Shown here: in pieces, positions 45,703-56,114 of the stretch
Layout of the letters: each line of letters begins with the position of its first letter
Position numbering within the stretch: the stretch's first letter is position 1
Assembly: GCA_041060555.1 (NCBI GenBank)
Contig: JBEUDS010000004.1
Source: CAUJIW01 sp963205175
GTDB lineage: Bacteria; Pseudomonadota; Alphaproteobacteria; Sphingomonadales; Sphingomonadaceae
DNA: 64,000 bases
Direction: 5' to 3' (one strand)
Translations under genes and position numbers: made by a program
The notes under the pieces: generated by a model
The model's input: only the letters and a program-made list of their open reading frames with translations
Told to the model about the DNA's origin: nothing
Databases searched by the model: none

Positions 45703-46047
45703 ATGCCGGTGACCGACTTCACCTTCTGGCACAACACGCGCTGCTCCACCGCCCGCAAGACGCTGGCGCTGCTGGAGGAGCGCGGGGTCACGCCCGCTGT
45801 CCGCTTCTACCTCGACGACGCGCCGACGGCGGCCGAACTCCAGGCGGTGGCCGCCCGGCTGCCTGGCGGCATCGCGTCGCTGGTGCGCTGGAAGGAGCCG
45901 GAGGCCGCCGCGCTGAAGGGCGCCGACGACACCGCGCTGATCGCCGCGCTGGCCACCAACCCGCGGCTGATCGAGCGGCCGGTGCTGATCGGCCCCGCCG
46001 GTGCCCGGGTCGGCCGGCCGCCGGAAAGCGTGCTCGACCTTTTGTAA
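45703..46047 (+). CDS. ArsC/Spx-fold (arsenate reductase-like) protein
   Basis: This small thioredoxin-fold protein (114 residues from ATG 45,703) begins TDFTFWHNTRCSTARKTLALLEE. Cys14 with Arg18 matches the C-x3-R pattern of ArsC/YffB-type proteins. It lacks an ars operon and is short, so it may be a YffB-like protein rather than a true arsenate reductase. A GTG at 45,709 has better spacing to the GAGGA site and is an equally good start. Confidence 0.8.
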   Translation: MPVTDFTFWHNTRCSTARKTLALLEERGVTPAVRFYLDDAPTAAELQAVAARLPGGIASLVRWKEPEAAALKGADDTALIAALATNPRLIERPVLIGPAGARVGRPPESVLDLL

Positions 46048-46108
46048 GCGCGAGCGCGCTCGACCCGCCACGGGTTCGGGCGCGCAACGACCGCCCGCCG
46101 CAGCGGCC

Positions 46109-46201
46109 TTGACCGGGGCGGCGTTTCAGTAGAAATATCCACAACTTTGCGAGGGCGGCGGCCACATTTAGAGTGGTGGGGCCGGTGCCCTCCGATATAC
46201 T
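46109..46201 (+). promoter_or_regulatory. dnaN upstream region with promoter-like and DnaA-box-like sites
   Basis: TTGACC (46,109-46,114) is spaced 17-18 bases from AAATAT-like sequence (46,132-46,138), and the DnaA-box-like ATATCCACA (8 of 9) overlaps the latter at 46,135-46,143. Another -10-like TATACT is at 46,196-46,201. The gap 46,048-46,254 is otherwise GC-rich. DnaA control of dnaN is known in many bacteria. Here it is inference. Confidence 0.4.
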
Positions 46202-46254
46202 GTGTGCCATAGGGTCCACGGCCACGGGGCCGGACTGCGCGGAATGAGGGTTCG

Positions 46255-47364
46255 ATGAGGGTAACGGTCGAGCGGGCGGCGCTTCTCAAGGCTCTCGCGC
46301 ATGTGCAGTCGGTGGTCGAACGCCGCAACACCATTCCCATTCTCTCCAACGTGCTGATCGAGGCCGAGGAAGATGGCCTGCGGCTGATGGCGACCGACCT
46401 CGACCTGCAGGTGGTGGAAACGGCGCCGGCCAACACGGTGCAGCGCGGCGCCACCACGGTGGCGGCCCACACCATGTTCGACATCGTGCGCAAGCTGCCC
46501 GACGGCGCCCAGATCGAGCTGGCCTCGGCCGACGGCCGGCTGGCGGTGTCGGCCGGGCGCTCGCGCTTCCAGCTCGCCACCCTGCCGCGCGACGATTTCC
46601 CGGTGTTTGCCGAGGGCGACCTGCCGTTCGGCTTCACCATGCCGGCGCCGACGCTCAAGCAGATCATCGACAAGACCCGCTTCGCCATCTCGACGGAAGA
46701 GACCCGTTATTATCTCAACGGCATCTTCCTGCATGTCACCGACGAGGCCAACCCGGCGCTGCGGGCGGTGGCCACCGACGGTCACCGGCTGGCGCGCGTC
46801 GCCATCCCGCGTCCCGACGGCGCGGTGGGCATGCCGGACGTCATCGTGCCGCGCAAGGCGGTGGCGGAAGTGCGCAAGCTGCTCGACGAGCTGGACGGGG
46901 ATGTCCACGTCACCCTGTCGCAGTCGAAGATCCGCTTCGCCTTCGAGAACGCGGTGCTGACGTCGAAGCTGATCGACGGCACCTTCCCGGACTATTCGCG
47001 CGTCATCCCGACCGCCAACGACAAGCTGCTCAAGGTCAACGCCAAGCAGCTGGCCGAGGGCGTCGATCGCGTCGCCACCATCGCCACGGAAAAGACCCGC
47101 GCGGTGAAGATGAGCGTCGACAAGGACAAGGTGACGCTGTCGGTGACCTCGCCGGAGGCCGGCACGGCGGCGGAAGAGCTGTCCGCCGACTATGGTTCGA
47201 CGCCGCTGGAGGTGGGCTTCAATTCCCGCTACCTGCTGGACATCCTGGGCCAGATCGAGGCGGAGAACGTCGAGCTGCACATGGCCGACGCCGGTTCGCC
47301 GACCCTCATCCGCGAGGGCGACGACTCCCCGGCGCTCTATGTGCTGATGCCGATGCGGGTGTGA
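46255..47364 (+). CDS. dnaN: DNA polymerase III beta sliding clamp
   Basis: DnaN forms the ring-shaped dimer that tethers the polymerase to DNA. The 369-residue length and three repeated clamp folds are standard. The N-terminus MRVTVERAALLKALAHVQSV and the segment RRNTIPILSNVLIEA are typical, and the C-terminus ends in ALYVLMPMRV with the hydrophobic partner-binding pocket. It leads dnaN-recF-gyrB, the usual cluster, but without dnaA in front. Confidence 0.97.
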   Translation: MRVTVERAALLKALAHVQSVVERRNTIPILSNVLIEAEEDGLRLMATDLDLQVVETAPANTVQRGATTVAAHTMFDIVRKLPDGAQIELASADGRLAVSAGRSRFQLATLPRDDFPVFAEGDLPFGFTMPAPTLKQIIDKTRFAISTEETRYYLNGIFLHVTDEANPALRAVATDGHRLARVAIPRPDGAVGMPDVIVPRKAVAEVRKLLDELDGDVHVTLSQSKIRFAFENAVLTSKLIDGTFPDYSRVIPTANDKLLKVNAKQLAEGVDRVATIATEKTRAVKMSVDKDKVTLSVTSPEAGTAAEELSADYGSTPLEVGFNSRYLLDILGQIEAENVELHMADAGSPTLIREGDDSPALYVLMPMRV

Positions 47365-47425
47365 GCGGTCGGCGCGACGGCGCCCGGCCCGGACGGCGCC
47401 GCGTCAACGCCACCACCGCTGAACC

Positions 47426-48610
47426 ATGACCGCTGAACCGCAATCCCGCTGGGTCTCCCGGCTGATCCTGACCAGCTTCCGCTCCTACGCCGAGGCCGTG
47501 GTCGAGGTCGGCCCCGGCCCGGTGGTGCTCGCCGGCCCCAACGGCGCCGGCAAGACCAACATTCTGGAAGCGCTGTCGCTGCTGTCGCCGGGCAAGGGCC
47601 TGCGCGGCGCCGCCTATGGCGAAATGGCGCGCCGCGGGCCGGCGGCGGGCGGCGCCGACTGGGCGGTGGCGGCGCGGGTCAGCGGCGGCCTGGCGCCGGT
47701 CGATATCGGCACCGGCATCACCGCGAGTGCGGCCCCCGGCGGGCCTGGCGATCCGTCGACCAGCCGGCGGCAGATTCGCATCGACGGCGAGACCGCGACC
47801 GCCGCCGCCTTGCAGGCCACACTCGGCCTGCTGTGGCTGACCCCGGCGCAGGACCGGCTGTTCGTCGAGGGCGCCAGCGGCCGGCGGCGCTTTCTCGACC
47901 GGCTGGTGCTGGCGCTCTATCCCGACCACGCCGGCCATGTCGCCCGCTACGAGGCGGCGATGCGCGAGCGGGCCCGCCTGCTGGAGGCTGGCAACGCCGA
48001 TCCGCTGTGGCTGGCCGCGCTGGAGCGGCGGATGGCCGAGCATGGCGTGGCGGTGGCCGCGGCGCGCCGCCATGGCGTCACCGCCCTGCAGGCGCTGATG
48101 GACGCCGCCCCCGACGGGCCGTTCCCGCGCGCGCTGCTGGCGCTCGACGGCGCGCTGGAGGCAGCACTGGAGACCGCCAAGGCGCTCGATGTCGAGGACT
48201 GGGCGGCCGGCGAGCTGGCCAGCCGGCGCGGCGTCGACCGGGCGGCCGGGCGGGCCGGCTTCGGCGCCCACCGCACCGATCTCGCCGTCACCCACGCGCC
48301 CAAGGCGATGCCGGCGGCGCTGTGCTCGACCGGCGAGCAGAAGGCGCTGCTGATCGGCCTGATCCTGGCGCAGGCGCGGCTGGTGGCTGGTGAAACCGGC
48401 CGAAAACCGCTGCTGCTGCTCGATGAAATCGCGGCACATCTGGACGCGGACCGTCGCGCCGGGCTATTTGACATGCTGATGAACATGGGCGTGCAGGCGT
48501 GGATGACCGGCACCGATCTCGCCCTGTTCGAGGCCCTGGTCGCGCCGCTGCGCGGGCAAGGCCAGTTTTGGACGATCGACGCCGGACGCCCCGTCCGGCT
48601 GGACATTTGA
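47426..48610 (+). CDS. recF: DNA replication and repair protein RecF
   Basis: RecF is the SMC-like ATPase that helps load RecA at gapped DNA. The opening LILTSFRSYAEAVVEVGPGPVVLAGPNGAGKTN carries Walker A (residues 30-40). The signature CSTGEQKALLIGLILAQA and Walker B LLLLDEIAAHLD are near the C-terminus. Length is 394 residues. It lies 61 bases after dnaN, and gyrB begins within 12 bases of its stop. Confidence 0.96.
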   Translation: MTAEPQSRWVSRLILTSFRSYAEAVVEVGPGPVVLAGPNGAGKTNILEALSLLSPGKGLRGAAYGEMARRGPAAGGADWAVAARVSGGLAPVDIGTGITASAAPGGPGDPSTSRRQIRIDGETATAAALQATLGLLWLTPAQDRLFVEGASGRRRFLDRLVLALYPDHAGHVARYEAAMRERARLLEAGNADPLWLAALERRMAEHGVAVAAARRHGVTALQALMDAAPDGPFPRALLALDGALEAALETAKALDVEDWAAGELASRRGVDRAAGRAGFGAHRTDLAVTHAPKAMPAALCSTGEQKALLIGLILAQARLVAGETGRKPLLLLDEIAAHLDADRRAGLFDMLMNMGVQAWMTGTDLALFEALVAPLRGQGQFWTIDAGRPVRLDI

Positions 48611-48621
48611 AGGACATGCCA

Positions 48622-51042
<2,421 letters not shown>

Positions 51043-51076
51043 GGCGGCATCGGGCCACCGCCCGCGCGGCGCTGCT

Positions 51077-51856
51077 TCACCCGTCCGCCTGCGGCGGCCC
51101 GGCGCGCTGAAGGCCGAGGCGGTCGCTGATGGCGCGCGCCTCCGCCATCACCGTGGCGGCGAGCGCGGCCTCGTCGCCGGTCGGCGGCTGATCGGCGGCG
51201 TAGGCCAGCACCAGGCAGCCAAGCAGGGTTGCGTCCTCGCCCAGCAGCGGCGCGGCGATGCCGGTGATACCGGGGTCGAGTTCGCCGCGCGAGATGTAGT
51301 GGCCGGCCTTGCGCACCGCCTGCAGGGTGCGGCGCAGCGCCAGCCAGTCGGCACCCAGCCGGGCGAGATCGGGGTCATCCCGGTGCGTCGCCCACAGCCG
51401 GCGCAGCTTGCGGGTCGGCGTGAAGGCCAGCGCGACGCGGGCCTGCGAGCCGCGGAACAGCGGCATCGTCCGGCCGCGCAGGAAGGTGAGCGCCAGCGGC
51501 TGGCGGCCGACGGCGTGGTGGACGTTGACCAGCCCCTGGCCATAGACCGCGCACAGCAGCACATGGCAGCCCGTGCGTTCGGCGATCGCCGCCATCGCCG
51601 ACGTGCCGGCGCGCAGCACCGGGTCATAGGACTGGATCAGGTAGTCCAGCTCGATGATCTTGGGGCCGGGCAGGAAATGGCCCGCCCGCCGCGCCAGCAG
51701 GCCGATGTCGCACAGCTCGGCGGCATAGCGGTAGGCGGTGGCCTCGCTGGCCTCCAGCAGGGTGGCGAGGTCGGCCAGCGTCAGCTGCGGGCGCCGGTCC
51801 GAGAAGCCGTTGAGCACCGCGCCCACCCGCTTCAGCACTGAAGTCTCGCCACTCAT
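51077..51856 (-). CDS. IclR family transcriptional regulator
   Basis: This 259-residue IclR-type regulator has an N-terminal winged helix (LTLADLATLLEASEATAYRYAAEL, about residues 22-45) and a C-terminal ligand-binding domain (LLCAVYGQGLVNVHHAVG...). ATG 51,856 has GGGGAG 8 bases upstream and is preferred to the 46-residue longer frame. It diverges from the flavoprotein monooxygenase gene, so it very likely controls it in response to an aromatic or fatty-acid-like compound (inference). Confidence 0.88.
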   Translation of the reverse strand: MSGETSVLKRVGAVLNGFSDRRPQLTLADLATLLEASEATAYRYAAELCDIGLLARRAGHFLPGPKIIELDYLIQSYDPVLRAGTSAMAAIAERTGCHVLLCAVYGQGLVNVHHAVGRQPLALTFLRGRTMPLFRGSQARVALAFTPTRKLRRLWATHRDDPDLARLGADWLALRRTLQAVRKAGHYISRGELDPGITGIAAPLLGEDATLLGCLVLAYAADQPPTGDEAALAATVMAEARAISDRLGLQRAGPPQADG

Positions 51857-51997
51857 CGCCGGCTCCCCAACCGTGACACCGGGCCTTGCGTCCCGCACCG
51901 CGCCCGTGCCCTGTCGGGCACGGCTGGCCGTCATCAACACCAACCATCCGGTATTTGCAAACCCCTTGCGCGGCCGCCCATGAATGTGACACAATTC

Positions 51998-52006
51998 GTA
52001 TTATAC
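51998..52006. promoter_or_regulatory. Small palindrome in the iclR-monooxygenase intergenic region
   Basis: GTATTATAC is an odd palindrome centred at 52,002 in the only AT-rich part (about 51,985-52,025) of the divergent promoter region. It is a plausible operator or -10 region for the monooxygenase gene, but the match to any IclR consensus cannot be judged. Confidence 0.3.
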
Positions 52007-52043
52007 AATAATTCAGTCGATAATCATCGGAGAACAGGGGATC

Positions 52044-53759
52044 GTGACAGCGCCGCCCGCCGACGGGGTTGCCCCGCAACACCACGCCGCCCGCCTACCG
52101 GCGCTGACCGCGACCGGCGCCGACCCCACCGCCCACCGGGTGGCGATCATCGGCGGCGGGCCGGTCGGGCTGGCGCTGGCGCTGGCGCTGGCCCGGCAGG
52201 GCGTCGCCTCGCTGGTGATCGAGGCCGCCGACGGCGTATGCAGCGGCAGCCGGGCGATCTGCCTGTCGCGGCGCAGCCTGGAGATCCTCGACCGGCTGGG
52301 CGTCGCCGGGCCGTTCCTCGCCCGCGGCCTGGCCTGGACCGGCGGCCGCAGCTTCTATCGCGACACCGAGGTGCTGCACTTCACCATGCCGCACGACGCC
52401 GACCAGCGGCTGCCACCGATGATCAACATCGCCCAGAACGACATCGAGCAGTATCTGGTCGACGCGGTGGCCGGCTATCCCGACCTCATCGACCTGCGCT
52501 GGGCGACCACGCTCGACGATCTGGCGGTGGACGCCGATGGCGCCACTCTGACGCTGGCGGCGGCGGGCACCCGCTACACCGCGCGGGCCGACTGGCTGGT
52601 GGCCTGCGACGGCGCGCGCAGCCGGGTGCGTCAGGCGCTGGGGCTGAAGATGGCCGGCACCGCCTACGAAGGCCGCTACATCATCGCCGACATCGCCATC
52701 GAGCTCGACTGGCCGACCGAGCGGCTGTGCTGGTTCGATCCGCTGTCCAATCCGGGGCGCACGCTGCTGATGCACCGGCAGCCGGGCAACGTCTGGCGCA
52801 TCGACTATCAGCTCCACGACGACGAGGACGTCGAGACCATGGTGGCGCCCGAGCAGGTGCTGGCGGTGGTGAGCCGCCATCTCGCCATGCTGGGCGTCGA
52901 CGCGCCGTGGCGGCCGTTGTGGATCAGCAGCTACCGCGCCGCCGCGGTGGCGCTTGACGATTTCCGCGCCGGCCGGGTGCTGTTCGCCGGAGATGCCGCC
53001 CATCTGGTGCCGATCTTCGGCGTGCGCGGCCTCAACAGTGGCTTCGAGGATGGCTTCAACCTCGGCTGGAAGCTGGCCGGCGTCGTCACCGGTGCCTGGC
53101 CCGAGGCGCTGCTCGACAGTTACAGCCCTGAGCGGCGCGGCGCCTGGGCCGACAACATCGCCCAGGCGATGAAGAGCACCGAATTCATGGCGCCACCGTC
53201 GCGTGGCTTCGCGCTGATGCGCACCGCCGTGCTGTCGCTGGCGGCCCGCCATCCGGCGCTGGCCAGTCTGATCAACCCGCGCCAGACCAGCGCCAGCCAC
53301 TATGGGCACTCGCCGCTCAACGACCCGCACGCCGACGCGCCGGCCTTCGCCGCCGGGCCGTCGCCCGGCGCGGTGGTGCCGGAATGTCCGCTGGAGGATG
53401 AGGGCGGCCGGCCGGTGCACCTGACGGCGCTGCTGCCCGATGCGTTCACGCTGCTGCTCTACGGCGCGACCCCCGGCCTCGATGATGTGGCCGGCGCCAT
53501 CGACGGCGTGCGCGTTTGGCGCGTGGCGGCCGCCGACGCGCCGCCGCCGGTCGGCGGGCTGCGGGACGCCGCCGGTCGCTTCGCCGCGCTCTACGACGCC
53601 CGCCCCGGCACCGCCTATCTCGTTCGCCCCGACGGCCATGTCGTCGCCCGCTGGCGCCGGCCGTCGCCGGACGCCATCGCCGCCGCGCTCGCCCGCGCCC
53701 AGGCGCGACCGCTTGCCCGCGCCCAGGCGCGACCGCTCGCCACCGGAGACGCCCGATGA
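52044..53759 (+). CDS. FAD-dependent aromatic hydroxylase (MhpA-like monooxygenase)
   Basis: This is a 571-residue flavoprotein monooxygenase of the PHBH/MhpA class, which hydroxylates phenolic rings with NAD(P)H and oxygen. The FAD motif VAIIGGGPVGLALALALAR is at about residues 35-53, GDAAHLVPIFGVRGLNSGFE is the second FAD site, and a thioredoxin-fold-like tail follows from about 440. GTG 52,044 is used. The end of the gene carries a 24-bp tandem duplication. The divergent IclR regulator and the following small gene suggest a catabolic module, though no ring-cleavage gene is here. Confidence 0.88.
   Translation: MTAPPADGVAPQHHAARLPALTATGADPTAHRVAIIGGGPVGLALALALARQGVASLVIEAADGVCSGSRAICLSRRSLEILDRLGVAGPFLARGLAWTGGRSFYRDTEVLHFTMPHDADQRLPPMINIAQNDIEQYLVDAVAGYPDLIDLRWATTLDDLAVDADGATLTLAAAGTRYTARADWLVACDGARSRVRQALGLKMAGTAYEGRYIIADIAIELDWPTERLCWFDPLSNPGRTLLMHRQPGNVWRIDYQLHDDEDVETMVAPEQVLAVVSRHLAMLGVDAPWRPLWISSYRAAAVALDDFRAGRVLFAGDAAHLVPIFGVRGLNSGFEDGFNLGWKLAGVVTGAWPEALLDSYSPERRGAWADNIAQAMKSTEFMAPPSRGFALMRTAVLSLAARHPALASLINPRQTSASHYGHSPLNDPHADAPAFAAGPSPGAVVPECPLEDEGGRPVHLTALLPDAFTLLLYGATPGLDDVAGAIDGVRVWRVAAADAPPPVGGLRDAAGRFAALYDARPGTAYLVRPDGHVVARWRRPSPDAIAAALARAQARPLARAQARPLATGDAR
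53691..53738. repeat. 24-bp tandem duplication at the 3' end of the monooxygenase gene
   Basis: Two adjacent 24-base units (53,691-53,714 and 53,715-53,738) differ only in the last base and encode ARAQARPL twice at the protein C-terminus. In-frame duplication, probably by slippage; the tail is outside the catalytic core. Confidence 0.9.
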
Positions 53760-53968
53760 CCGCCAATCCCCTCTGGGATGTCGCTGCCCGCGACGCCGCC
53801 TACACCGCGCTGTGCAACGCCATCAGCGCCGCCAGCGCCGAGGCCGGGCCGGCCGGCGAGACGCTCTACCTTGCCCGGCTGGCGCTGCTGCTCGCCGAGC
53901 GGCTGGCGGACCCCGCCGCGGTGCAGGCGGCGATCGCGGACGCCCGGTTGCCGGCGGGCGGTGCCTAG
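53756..53968 (+). CDS. DUF2783-like small protein
   Basis: This 70-residue protein starts at ATG 53,756, overlapping the monooxygenase stop as ATGA. It is helical, with DAAYTALCNAISAASAEAG and LARLALLLAERLADPAAVQAAI. It resembles DUF2783, which recurs next to flavoprotein monooxygenases of this kind. Function is unknown, and coupling suggests it acts with the enzyme. Its stop overlaps the stop of the convergent peptidase. Confidence 0.75.
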   Translation: MTANPLWDVAARDAAYTALCNAISAASAEAGPAGETLYLARLALLLAERLADPAAVQAAIADARLPAGGA

Positions 53969-55308
53969 TCGCCGGCGAGATAGTCGAGCGCCGTGCTCAC
54001 GTGTGCCGTGACGCCGCTGGCCAGCGCCGCTTCGTTGACAAAGAAGTAGGGCGAATGGTTGGGCGCGGCGTCGGCCGGGCTGACGCCGTCCTTGTTGACG
54101 CCGAGGAAGTAGAACACGCCGGGGATCTTCTGCTGGTAGGCGGAGAAATCCTCCGAGGCCATGATCAGCGGCGCGTCCATCACCTTGTCCGGCCCCACCG
54201 CCCGCTTCAGGCTTGCCGTCACCCGCGCGGTCAGCGCCGGGTCGTTCCAGGTGACGAAGTTGGAGTCCGTGAAACGCACCTCGGCCCGGGCGCCCATGCT
54301 TTCGGCGATGCTGGTGACGGTGGTCGCCAGCCGCGCCCTGGCCTGTTCGCGGTTGCCGGGGTCGAGCGTGCGCAAGGTGCCGTCGAGACGGGCGGTTTCC
54401 GGCACGATGTTGTGCCGCACGCCGCCCTGGAAGGCGCCGATGGTGATGACGGTGGGCGACTTCACCATGTCGAGCTGGCGGGCGACGATGGCGTTGATGC
54501 CCTGGACGATGGCGGCGCCGACGTTGATCGGGTCGATGCCGGCCCACGGTTGGGCGCCGTGCGCCTGCTTGCCGGTGATATGCACCTCGAAGGTGTCGCT
54601 GCTGGCCATGGCGCCGGCCGGGCGCACCAGCAGGGTGCCGGCCGGTCCCGGCCAGACGTGGATGCCGAAGATCGCCGATGGCGCCGGGTTGTCGAGCACG
54701 CCCTCGGCGATCATCAGCGGCGCGCCGCCGCCTTCGGCCTCCGGCGGGCCTTCCTCGGCCGGCTGGAAAATGAACACGATGGTGCCGGCAAACTGGTCGC
54801 GCATGGCGGCCAGCACCCTGGCGGCACCCAGCAGCATCGCCACGTGCGCGTCGTGGCCGCAGGCGTGCATCACCGGCACCGTCCGGCCCTGATACTCGCC
54901 GGTGGCCTTCGAGGCGAACGGCAGGCCGGTCTTTTCCGCCACCGGCAGCGCGTCCATGTCGGCGCGCAGCGCCACGACCTTGTCGGCGCCGGGGCCGGTC
55001 CCGGTGCCCTTCAGCACGCCGACGACGCCGGTGTAGGCAACCTTGGTGCGCACCTCGATACCCATCGCCTTGAGCTGGTCGGCGACCAGCTTGGCGGTGC
55101 GGACCTCCCGGTTGGCGAGTTCGGGGTGGGCATGCAGGTCGCGCCGCCAGGCGATCACCTGCGGCTCCACCGCCTGCACCCGCGCCGCCAACGAGTCCGT
55201 CGATGTATCCGCCGCGTGCACCGGCGGCGCGGTCAGTGCGGGCGCCAGCGCCGTGGCCAGCAGCAGACGGGCCAGCAGGGGATGAGCGGCGGCTCGGGCA
55301 ACGGTCAT
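53965..55308 (-). CDS. M20 family metallo-amidohydrolase (exported)
   Basis: This 447-residue M20D-type amidohydrolase/aminoacylase has a signal peptide (ALAPALTAPPVHA, cut around residue 33), suggesting the periplasm. Metal ligands are visible in ALRADMDALPV and HACGHDAHVAMLLGAARVL, and the Glu in QPAEEGP. Relatives hydrolyse N-acyl amino acids, IAA-amino acid conjugates or hippurate. A link to the neighbouring aromatic hydroxylase is tempting but not shown, since the two converge. Confidence 0.9.
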   Translation of the reverse strand: MTVARAAAHPLLARLLLATALAPALTAPPVHAADTSTDSLAARVQAVEPQVIAWRRDLHAHPELANREVRTAKLVADQLKAMGIEVRTKVAYTGVVGVLKGTGTGPGADKVVALRADMDALPVAEKTGLPFASKATGEYQGRTVPVMHACGHDAHVAMLLGAARVLAAMRDQFAGTIVFIFQPAEEGPPEAEGGGAPLMIAEGVLDNPAPSAIFGIHVWPGPAGTLLVRPAGAMASSDTFEVHITGKQAHGAQPWAGIDPINVGAAIVQGINAIVARQLDMVKSPTVITIGAFQGGVRHNIVPETARLDGTLRTLDPGNREQARARLATTVTSIAESMGARAEVRFTDSNFVTWNDPALTARVTASLKRAVGPDKVMDAPLIMASEDFSAYQQKIPGVFYFLGVNKDGVSPADAAPNHSPYFFVNEAALASGVTAHVSTALDYLAGD

Positions 55309-55489
55309 GGCAAGGCCTTTCGGGTCCGCGGCGACAGAGACGGTCCCGCAGGCTAACGCCTCGACCGCCGGTTTGGGAATGGGGAATGCGCGCGTGGCTT
55401 AAGGCTGTTCCCCCCATCCGCCATGATGTGAACAGGCGCCATGGCCGGGCGCGACGGCTCCTTCCTCAAAAGCGGCAATCTCTTTGAAG

Positions 55490-55518
55490 TTGACGACCCT
55501 GTTCAATTAACCACTATT
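55490..55518 (+). promoter_or_regulatory. Candidate promoter of the pemK-like gene
   Basis: TTGACG (55,490-55,495) followed after 17 bases by ACTATT (55,513-55,518) would place transcription start close to ATG 55,525, i.e. an mRNA with almost no leader. The -10 match is weak. Upstream, 55,309-55,440 shows no other feature and no antitoxin gene. Confidence 0.3.
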
Positions 55519-55524
55519 TGCTGC

Positions 55525-55941
55525 ATGGGCCTGAACTTTCCAGTAGCGCCGCGCACAGTCCTCCTGTGCGATTATGACATGGGTGGATTCCGGCCGCCGG
55601 AGATGGTCAAGAAACGGCCGGCGGTGGTGATCATGGGGCGCCTTCCCCATCGCGACAATCTGCATACGGTCGTGCCGCTCAGCGGCACGGAAGCAGACCC
55701 GCGGGTGCGTTATCATTGTCGGCTGGCGTTCGATCAGCCCTTGCCGGCGCCCTTCGCACAGCAGGTCTGGTGGGCCAAGGCAGATATGGTGGCGACAGTC
55801 GCCATGAGCAGGCTCGATCTGTTTCGCACCGAGCGTGACCAGTTCGGAAAGCGAAAATATCTGAGCGGACTGAAAGTGACGGAGGCGCAGTTTCAGCAGA
55901 TTCTCGAAGCGCTGAGGTACGCTCTGGGCCTTGTTAATTGA
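55525..55941 (+). CDS. PemK/MazF-like toxin without an adjacent antitoxin gene
   Basis: This is a 138-residue member of the PemK/MazF (CcdB-like beta-barrel) family, whose studied members cut mRNA at short sequences. The signature is the TVLLCDYDMGGF start and KKRPAVVIMG segment, then TVVPLSGTEADP and KADMVATVAMSRLDLF. ATG 55,525 fits the family start. An in-frame ATG at 55,441 would add 28 unrelated residues. No antitoxin gene precedes or follows it. The base composition is less GC-rich than its neighbours, suggesting transfer. A structured RNA follows directly. Confidence 0.82.
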   Translation: MGLNFPVAPRTVLLCDYDMGGFRPPEMVKKRPAVVIMGRLPHRDNLHTVVPLSGTEADPRVRYHCRLAFDQPLPAPFAQQVWWAKADMVATVAMSRLDLFRTERDQFGKRKYLSGLKVTEAQFQQILEALRYALGLVN

Positions 55942-55959
55942 CAATTCACTGTTGAAGAC

Positions 55960-56095
55960 TCATATAGCCAGTGATCGCTCGTGGGAGACCATTGAGCCTC
56001 AAGACCTCTTCGGAGGCGGCTATGTCACTGGCGATAACAAGCCACGACATAGCTTGATTCAGCCCCCGGGCCGCAAGGCCCGGGGGTTCTGTTTT
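55960..56095 (+). ncRNA. Candidate structured small RNA downstream of pemK-like toxin
   Basis: A perfect -35 TTGACA (55,938-55,943, overlapping the toxin stop) is 17 bases from the weak -10-like CATATA (55,961-55,966), so an RNA may start near 55,973 and end at the terminator (56,095). The region can pair in competing ways: 55,967-55,974 with 56,025-56,032 (8 bp), 56,019-56,026 with 56,046-56,053 (8 bp), 55,964-55,969 with 56,018-56,023, and a UUCG-capped CCUC/GAGG at 56,005-56,016. A 5-bp stem 56,038-56,042/56,052-56,056 is also possible. It matches no RNA family I know. It could instead be the toxin 3' UTR. Confidence 0.42.
56063..56095 (+). terminator. Strong intrinsic terminator after pemK/RNA region
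   Basis: A perfect 10-bp stem CCCCCGGGCC / GGCCCGGGGG closed by a GCAA tetraloop (56,063-56,086) is followed by the U-rich UUCUGUUUU. It directs the plus-strand transcript to stop 20 bases before the convergent tetR stop codon. Confidence 0.92.
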
Positions 56096-56114
56096 CTGGC
56101 GACATTCTGCCCGT

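Noticed and set aside
53440..55356. 638-codon plus-strand frame overlapping the monooxygenase end and the M20 gene
   Set aside because: It spans two genes that have clear motifs and shows no domain of its own.
55525..56095. ToxIN-type (type III) toxin-antitoxin locus
   Set aside because: Type III loci have tandem RNA repeats upstream of the toxin; here the RNA is downstream and not repetitive.
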